9,306 bases of DNA from JANYLN01 sp041687575 (GTDB lineage Bacteria > Planctomycetota > Phycisphaerae > UBA1845 > JANYLN01), in assembly GCA_041687575.1 (NCBI GenBank), contig JAWLBS010000206.1:1-9306 (forward strand), given 5' to 3'. Every line of letters starts with the position of its first letter. The stretch's first letter is position 1. A program made the translations under genes and the position numbers. The notes beneath the pieces were generated by a model. It did no database searches, was not told where the DNA came from, and saw only the letters and a program-made list of their open reading frames with translations. This document shows, in pieces, positions 4,200-9,306 of this stretch.

Positions 4200-7121
4200 A
4201 TGGCGAGACAGCGTTTGTGGTGCGTGGCGGTGATCCTGGGGATCCTCCTGCCCGGCGGTCTGGCGCCGCAGGTCATGGCGGCGCAATCGCCGGCGACCCA
4301 GCCGCAGCGGACCGCCCCGGCCGACATCGAGTTCGTCGCCGAAACACTGGACAACGGCCTGCGGGTGATCTACGCGCCGCTACGCCAGGCCCCGGTCGTG
4401 CATGTTCGCGTCGCCTACCACGTCGGCAGCCGGGACGAGCGGCCGGACCGCCAGGGCTTCGCCCACATGTTCGAGCACATGATGTTCCGCGGTTCGAAGC
4501 ACGTGGCGCCCGAAGAGCATATGAAGCTGATCGGCATCGTCGGCGGCTCGTCCAACGCTTTTACCAGCTTCGATTCGACCCAGTACGTCAACACCGTGCC
4601 CGCCAACCAGTTGGAGCTCGCGCTGTACCTCGAGGCCGACCGGATGGCGAGCTTCAAGGTTGACGAGGAGATCTTCCAGACCGAGCGCAAGGTCGTCGGC
4701 GAGGAGTGGCGGATCCGGCAGAACCAGCCCTACGGCAAACTCTACGACGACTTTTTGAAACTGGCCTTCAAGAAGCACCCCTACCGCTGGTCGCCGATCG
4801 GCAACATGGACCACCTGGCCGCCGCGAAGGTCGAAGAGCTCCAGGCCTTCTTCAACCGCTATTACGTGCCCAACAACGCCGTGCTGCTGATCACCGGCGA
4901 CATCGACGTGCCGGCCGCTAAGGAACTGGTCTGCAAGTACTTCGGCTGGATGCCCCGCGGGGCGGACATCGAGCGCAACATCCCCGCCGAACCTGTCCAG
5001 ACCGAGCCGGTCCGCGGCGAGGTCAACTATACCGTGCCCCTGCCGCTGACCGGGGTGGTCTACCGCACGCCGGGTCACGGGTCCGGCGATGACGAGGCCC
5101 TCTCGCTGCTGTCGACGATTCTCGGTAAGGGCGAGTCGAGTCTGCTGTACCGGCGGCTCGTTGCGGGCGAAGCGCCGCTGTGCATGCACGTCCAGGCGGC
5201 ATACATGACCTTGCAGGACTACGGCGGGTTGATCCTCGGCGGTATGCCGCTGGCGGGCAAAAACGTCGAGGACGTCGAAAAGGCCATCCGCGAGGTGATC
5301 GACGATGTCCTGGCAAACGGCGTGACCGACGAGCAGCTCGAAAAGGCCCGCACACAGCATCGCGTCAGCCTGATCCGCAGCCGGCAGAAGGCCGATCAGC
5401 TCGCCGCGCAGATGGCAGAGGAAGTCCTGATGACCGGCAGGCCCGGTCGCGTCAACACCGCGCTGGCCCGCCTCGATGCCGTAACGAAGCAGGACATCCA
5501 GGACGTCGCCCGGCGGTACATGCGGCCGGACAACTCGGTCACTATGACGGTCAAACCGAGCCTGCTGGCGGCGGTCAAGAACCTGTTTGCCGGCGGCAAG
5601 GCGGCCGATACCCAGCCCGCCGAGGCCCCGGCGAGCCGACCGGCCGTCGCGCAGCGCAACATCGAGTTCCCCAGGGACTACCCCGACGCGGCGCCCGTGT
5701 CGGACAGCGTCATCCAGGCCGAGTTCGCCAAGGGCAGCCAGATGCGGATCGACGGTGTCCGCGTGATCGTCATGCCGGACCACCGCCTGCCGTTGGTCGA
5801 CTGGCGGCTGACGATGCGGCGCGGGTCGCACTGCGAGCCGGCCGGCAAGCAGGGCCTCGGCGACCTGGTCGCCGCGCTGATGACCCGCGGGGCGGGCGGG
5901 CTGTCGTACGAGCAGTTCAGCGAGGACCTGGAATCCCGCGGGATCGACCTGCAGGTCAGTGATCACGGTGACTATACGCAGCTCGGCGGCTCGTGCACGA
6001 CCGACCAGGTCGACCATGCGATGCGGCGCAGCCGCGACGTGCTGCTGGACCCGGCCCTGCCCGCCGCTGAGCTGAACAAGCTCAAGGCCCAGACCGTCAG
6101 CGGCCTGCGGGTCGCACGGGAACAGCCCGGTACCGTGGCGGGCAACGACCTGCGATTGGCGCTGTTCGGCCGCGGTCCGCTCGGCCGTTACAGCACCCCC
6201 GACAGCGTCACGGCGGTCACGATCGACGACGTGAAGGAATATTACAAGAAGGTGTACCGTCCGGACGACGCGTTTCTGATCATCAGCGGCGACGTGACGG
6301 TCGAGCGCGGGCAGGAACTCGCCAGGCAGCTGCTGGGCGGCTGGGAGGGGGCGGATCTGCCCGATGTGGAGTACGATCTGCCCGCCGGCCCGCCGGCCCG
6401 CCGGATCATCCTGGTCGACCGTCCCAGCGGCGAGCAGAGCACCATCCGCATCGGCATCCGCAGTTACTCCAACGGCAGCGAGGAGCGCTACGCCGGCGCG
6501 GTCGCCAGTACGATCCTGTCGCGCGGGATCGAGTCGCGGCTGGGCAAGTACGTGCGGGCGGAGAAAGGCCTGGCCTATGGCGTGCGGGGCGGGTTCCGGC
6601 CCGGCCGGCACGCGGGCGCGTTTCAGGCCGGCACTGACACATCGCTGGAGACGACCGGCGAGGCGATCAAGGCGATCTTCAAGGTGCTGAATGACATGTG
6701 CGCTGCCGACGTGACCGCCCCGGAACTCCGCGAGGCGAAAAGTCGCGTGGCTGGCGGGATGGTCATGGGCCTGCAGACGATCGCCCAGCAGGCCGGCTAC
6801 CTGGCCAGCACGATCCTCAACCGCTACCCGATGGATTACTACGATATGTACCCGTCGCGGATCGCCGAGGTTACAGCCGAGCAGGTCCGCGCGGTGATGA
6901 AGCGTTACGTGCACGACGACCGCATGACGCTGGTGGTGGTCGCCCCGGCGGAAAAGGTCCGCAAGCAGCTCGAGGCCCTCGGGCAGGTGCAGGTCGTTCC
7001 GATGCCCGCCCAGCGGAATGGCATCGATCTGCCCTCGCTGCAGGAGATAAAGCCCGCCGCCGCGGACAAGCCCTCCCCGGCGGCCTCGCAACCGGCCAAG
7101 CCGCTCAAGCCGGCGGCGTAG
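4200..7121 (+). CDS. Secreted two-module M16 family zinc metallopeptidase
   Basis: This 973-residue protein has a signal peptide (hydrophobic residues 8-22, likely cut after VMAA near residue 28) and two M16 modules, at about 44-455 and 500-935. The first module carries the inverted zinc motif HMFEH (H89, E92, H93) and the third ligand E169 in ERKVVGEEW, so it should be catalytic. In the second module the aligned stretch is QGLGDLVAA, with D555, A558 and A559 in place of the ligands, so it is inactive. It keeps RAEKGLAY, where R786 and Y793 match the Arg and Tyr that C-terminal modules lend to the active site. This active plus inactive pairing is normal for single-chain M16 enzymes of this size, which cleave peptides in a closed chamber. 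An Ala/Pro-rich linker (about 464-485) joins the modules, and an Ala/Pro/Lys-rich tail (about 951-973) ends the chain. GGAGG at 4187-4191 favours ATG 4200 over an in-frame GTG at 4179. Location is probably periplasmic; the substrate is unknown. Confidence 0.93.
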   Translation: MARQRLWCVAVILGILLPGGLAPQVMAAQSPATQPQRTAPADIEFVAETLDNGLRVIYAPLRQAPVVHVRVAYHVGSRDERPDRQGFAHMFEHMMFRGSKHVAPEEHMKLIGIVGGSSNAFTSFDSTQYVNTVPANQLELALYLEADRMASFKVDEEIFQTERKVVGEEWRIRQNQPYGKLYDDFLKLAFKKHPYRWSPIGNMDHLAAAKVEELQAFFNRYYVPNNAVLLITGDIDVPAAKELVCKYFGWMPRGADIERNIPAEPVQTEPVRGEVNYTVPLPLTGVVYRTPGHGSGDDEALSLLSTILGKGESSLLYRRLVAGEAPLCMHVQAAYMTLQDYGGLILGGMPLAGKNVEDVEKAIREVIDDVLANGVTDEQLEKARTQHRVSLIRSRQKADQLAAQMAEEVLMTGRPGRVNTALARLDAVTKQDIQDVARRYMRPDNSVTMTVKPSLLAAVKNLFAGGKAADTQPAEAPASRPAVAQRNIEFPRDYPDAAPVSDSVIQAEFAKGSQMRIDGVRVIVMPDHRLPLVDWRLTMRRGSHCEPAGKQGLGDLVAALMTRGAGGLSYEQFSEDLESRGIDLQVSDHGDYTQLGGSCTTDQVDHAMRRSRDVLLDPALPAAELNKLKAQTVSGLRVAREQPGTVAGNDLRLALFGRGPLGRYSTPDSVTAVTIDDVKEYYKKVYRPDDAFLIISGDVTVERGQELARQLLGGWEGADLPDVEYDLPAGPPARRIILVDRPSGEQSTIRIGIRSYSNGSEERYAGAVASTILSRGIESRLGKYVRAEKGLAYGVRGGFRPGRHAGAFQAGTDTSLETTGEAIKAIFKVLNDMCAADVTAPELREAKSRVAGGMVMGLQTIAQQAGYLASTILNRYPMDYYDMYPSRIAEVTAEQVRAVMKRYVHDDRMTLVVVAPAEKVRKQLEALGQVQVVPMPAQRNGIDLPSLQEIKPAAADKPSPAASQPAKPLKPAA

Positions 7122-7164
7122 GCGTCGCTTGAACCCGCCGAAAGGCCCCCTACAAATTGAGTAT

Positions 7165-7191
7165 GGCGTCAGTGCGGGGGCGTTTGACGCC
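7165..7191. other. Inverted repeat between the M16 and AsmA-like genes
   Basis: GGCGTCA at 7165-7171 pairs with TGACGCC at 7185-7191 across a 13-base loop containing gcgggggcg. There is no T run. It could be a protein-binding site or a weak terminator for the M16 gene, which ends 43 bases earlier. I see no other signal in 7122-7258. Confidence 0.3.
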
Positions 7192-7269
7192 GGGGACGCG
7201 GGACATGCATCCCTTGGCGACCGTCCGGTGTCGACACATCGCCTCCGATGACAACGTCAGGAGGTGCGT

Positions 7270-9306
7270 GTGCGGTTGCGGCGGATCGCAGTGGTGGCCG
7301 TCATTGGCGCGATCGTGGGGATTGCGCTCGTCGTAGGCGCCTGGCTATACGTTGGCCAGACCCGCGCCAGCGGCATTGAGCAATATGTCGCCCGGTTTCT
7401 GATTTCGGTCGTGCAGGGCTACATCAACCCCAAAGTGACCTTCGGGCGGTTCGACTACCAGGCCCCGCGGACCGTCGTCATCGACGACCTGCGGCTGGTC
7501 ATGGACGACGTGCCGATCATGACCGCCGACCGCGTACTGCTGGAACTGGCCGAGATTCCCCGACGCGGCGAGCCGGTCCGCATCGCCAAGGTCGAGTTGA
7601 CCCGCCCGAGCATGCGGTTCATTCAGCGGCCGCAGGCCGACCGCCTGATTGGCTGGAACGAGTTCGTCCGCAAGAAGGCGATCGAGCAGCCGGAGTCCAT
7701 CCCCAGCGGCCGCCGCTTCAGCGATATCCTCGCCCTGCAGAACGTCTCGATGACGGACGGGCAGGTCGTCTACATGAGTCGTCCCGACTCGACCGAACCG
7801 ATGATCCTGCCCGGCATCGACCTGGAAATGAACATGGTCCCGCCCGAGCAGCAGCGAGGGGAGTATCAACTGGCGGGCACGATTCGCCGGCCGGATCTGT
7901 TCACGATCGAATACGACGGCCAGATCAACCTGGACACCAACGTGCTGACGATGCAGCGGGTGCGGCTGGAGGCGGCGCTTTCGCAGCCGCAGTACACGCT
8001 GTTTACCGCACCGGCCCAGCGGCTGCTGCGCAAGTACGAGGTGTCGGGCCGGTTGGACGTGACATTCTCCGGGCGGGTGCCGCTCGAGGACATCGACCGC
8101 ACGGACGCACAGGTAACTGCGTCCCTGGCCGATGCGCACGTCACGTACGAAGGCGCCGCCGTTCCGCTCGATCGCCTCGATGTGGACCTTGCGCTGCCCG
8201 AGGGGCGAACGCAGATCACGCTGACCGGCCTGTCGATGCGGCACGAAAACCTGACAATGCTCTCGCTGGCGGGAGCCCGGTTGGAAATCGCGGAGTTTCC
8301 GCAGGACGGCGAGCCGGTGACGTTCACCGAGGTCGACCTCGACGAGCCGTACGTGCGGCTGATCGAGAGCGAGGGGGGCGGACTCGTCGGCTGGTCGTCA
8401 TTGGGACGGACGACTGTCGGCGAGGAGGTCGCGCGGCAGGTCCGGTCGTCCCTGCCGCCGGCCGAGCCGGCCGCACCGAACGAAGAGCCCGACGTCCCCG
8501 CCCAGCCGATCACCGACCGGCTGCTCATTCGCAACCTGAACGTGACCGGCGCCGGCGTACTCTACGATGCGGCCGATCGTCCGCCGATCGCCGTGGACGG
8601 GGTGGACCTGCAGGCGAGCATGACGCCGACGCCAAGCCGGACCGACATGCTTGACGTACAGGCCCGGCTGCAGCGCGAGCCGATCATTGAGGTGAGCCTG
8701 CAGGGGCGTCTGGCGGCCGAAACCGGCGTGCTGGAGGTGGCAGACTCGCAGGTGCGTGTCTCGCTGGACAGGCAGCAGTACGCGTCGCTGCCGCAAGCCG
8801 CGGGGCCGCTGCTGCAGGCCTTCGAGCCGACCGGTACCGTCACCGCCTCGATGCAGGGCACCGTGCCGCTGCGCAGGCCTTCGATGACCGAAGGGCACTT
8901 TCAAGCCGATGTGGCCGATGCGGGTTTCATCTGGCGCGATGTGCGGTTCAATGTCGGCAGCGCCAGCGCGCAGACGAATCTTCCCGCCCGCGATCTCGAC
9001 GCGACCGTCCGCTCGCTGAGCATGCGGGCCGACGACGTGACGTTCCTGAGCGTCGGGGCGGCCCGGCTGGAACTGGACGCCTGGCCCGCCGATCCCCGCA
9101 GGCCGGTCGAGATCACCCGCCTGGACCTCGACGCCCCGCGAGCGATCTTCATCGACGTGCCGGACAAGGGCCTGCTCGGCTGGAGCCGCCTTCTGGGCAA
9201 AGGTCCTGCCCAGATGCCCGCGAGGCTCCCTGCCGGCTGGTCGATCACCCCGCCGGCCGCCGCGCAGCCGCAGTCGGACCAGGCCGGACCGATCAGGCAA
9301 CCGGCC
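7270..9306 (+). CDS. AsmA-like membrane-anchored modular protein, 3' end cut by the window
   Basis: The frame is open from GTG 7270 to the window edge (679 residues seen), with AGGAGG at 7259-7264 five bases upstream. An in-frame GTG at 7264 overlaps that site and is less likely. Residues 7-28 form a single membrane anchor. The rest is a long periplasmic region rich in beta strands and without cysteines, which resembles the AsmA/DUF748-type proteins that link inner and outer membranes; the family call is by appearance. A block ending GEPV...VxLxxPxxRxI...LxGW recurs at residues 84-133, 329-379 and 592-642. A second block (LxLxNVSMTDGQVVY, LLIRNLNVTGAGVLY) recurs at 152-168 and 416-432, and a third (GRLDVTFSGRVPL, GTVTASMQGTVPL) at 259-271 and 522-534. 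The protein is thus built of modules of about 260 residues. A Pro/Glu/Ala-rich linker lies at 395-413. The gene starts 148 bases after the M16 stop, so co-transcription is possible but not shown. Confidence 0.85.
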   Translation, partial: MRLRRIAVVAVIGAIVGIALVVGAWLYVGQTRASGIEQYVARFLISVVQGYINPKVTFGRFDYQAPRTVVIDDLRLVMDDVPIMTADRVLLELAEIPRRGEPVRIAKVELTRPSMRFIQRPQADRLIGWNEFVRKKAIEQPESIPSGRRFSDILALQNVSMTDGQVVYMSRPDSTEPMILPGIDLEMNMVPPEQQRGEYQLAGTIRRPDLFTIEYDGQINLDTNVLTMQRVRLEAALSQPQYTLFTAPAQRLLRKYEVSGRLDVTFSGRVPLEDIDRTDAQVTASLADAHVTYEGAAVPLDRLDVDLALPEGRTQITLTGLSMRHENLTMLSLAGARLEIAEFPQDGEPVTFTEVDLDEPYVRLIESEGGGLVGWSSLGRTTVGEEVARQVRSSLPPAEPAAPNEEPDVPAQPITDRLLIRNLNVTGAGVLYDAADRPPIAVDGVDLQASMTPTPSRTDMLDVQARLQREPIIEVSLQGRLAAETGVLEVADSQVRVSLDRQQYASLPQAAGPLLQAFEPTGTVTASMQGTVPLRRPSMTEGHFQADVADAGFIWRDVRFNVGSASAQTNLPARDLDATVRSLSMRADDVTFLSVGAARLELDAWPADPRRPVEITRLDLDAPRAIFIDVPDKGLLGWSRLLGKGPAQMPARLPAGWSITPPAAAQPQSDQAGPIRQPA

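Noticed and set aside
4380..7091. Very long minus-strand open frame (903 codons)
   Set aside because: It is a shadow of the M16 gene in GC-rich codon bias. Its translation is rich in His, Arg, Asp and Val without any motif, while the plus strand has a zinc motif, signal peptide and ribosome binding site.
7345..9300. Minus-strand open frames opposite the AsmA-like gene
   Set aside because: They are complementary-strand shadows. The plus strand has an anchor, recurring modules and a strong ribosome binding site.

Overview
The window is GC-rich DNA, most likely from a planctomycete, perhaps of the Phycisphaerae type. Four things point there: a membrane protein with a Cys4 ribbon of the CPQCGYNLRGL...CPECG type, a DUF6768-like small membrane protein, a remnant of a planctomycete-style sulfatase, and gene spacers filled with short dispersed repeats. 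This is an inference from family distribution. No rRNA, tRNA or taxonomic marker is present, and I see no phage, plasmid, insertion sequence or CRISPR array.

Layout. Positions 1-350 carry dispersed repeats, hairpins and a candidate promoter. Positions 368-593 hold the two ends of an alpha/beta-hydrolase gene whose middle is gone. Positions 687-928 form a composite palindromic element, including a 75-bp direct repeat, that runs into the leader of a zinc-ribbon membrane protein gene (937-1728). A GH130 glycoside phosphorylase-like gene follows (1846-2760). A repeat-filled spacer then leads to a small lipoprotein (2988-3446) and, 14 bases further on, the first 37 codons of a sulfatase gene that ends at a repeat-like sequence (3461-3601). 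On the minus strand lies a DUF6768-like gene (3658-4023). Divergent from it are a secreted two-module M16 zinc peptidase (4200-7121) and the first 679 codons of an AsmA-like membrane-anchored protein built of about 260-residue modules (7270 to the window end).

How the genes may work together. GH130, the lipoprotein and the sulfatase remnant suggest a past or present role in glycan use. The M16 peptidase and the AsmA-like protein are both envelope proteins. None of these forms a compact operon apart from the possible lipoprotein-sulfatase pair.

I do not see a clear new defence or mobile system. The most notable items are the composite hairpin element that has become a gene leader, the two genes that keep their 5' ends but have lost their interiors, the modular AsmA-like protein, and the GH130 protein that keeps what look like phosphorylase-type phosphate ligands.
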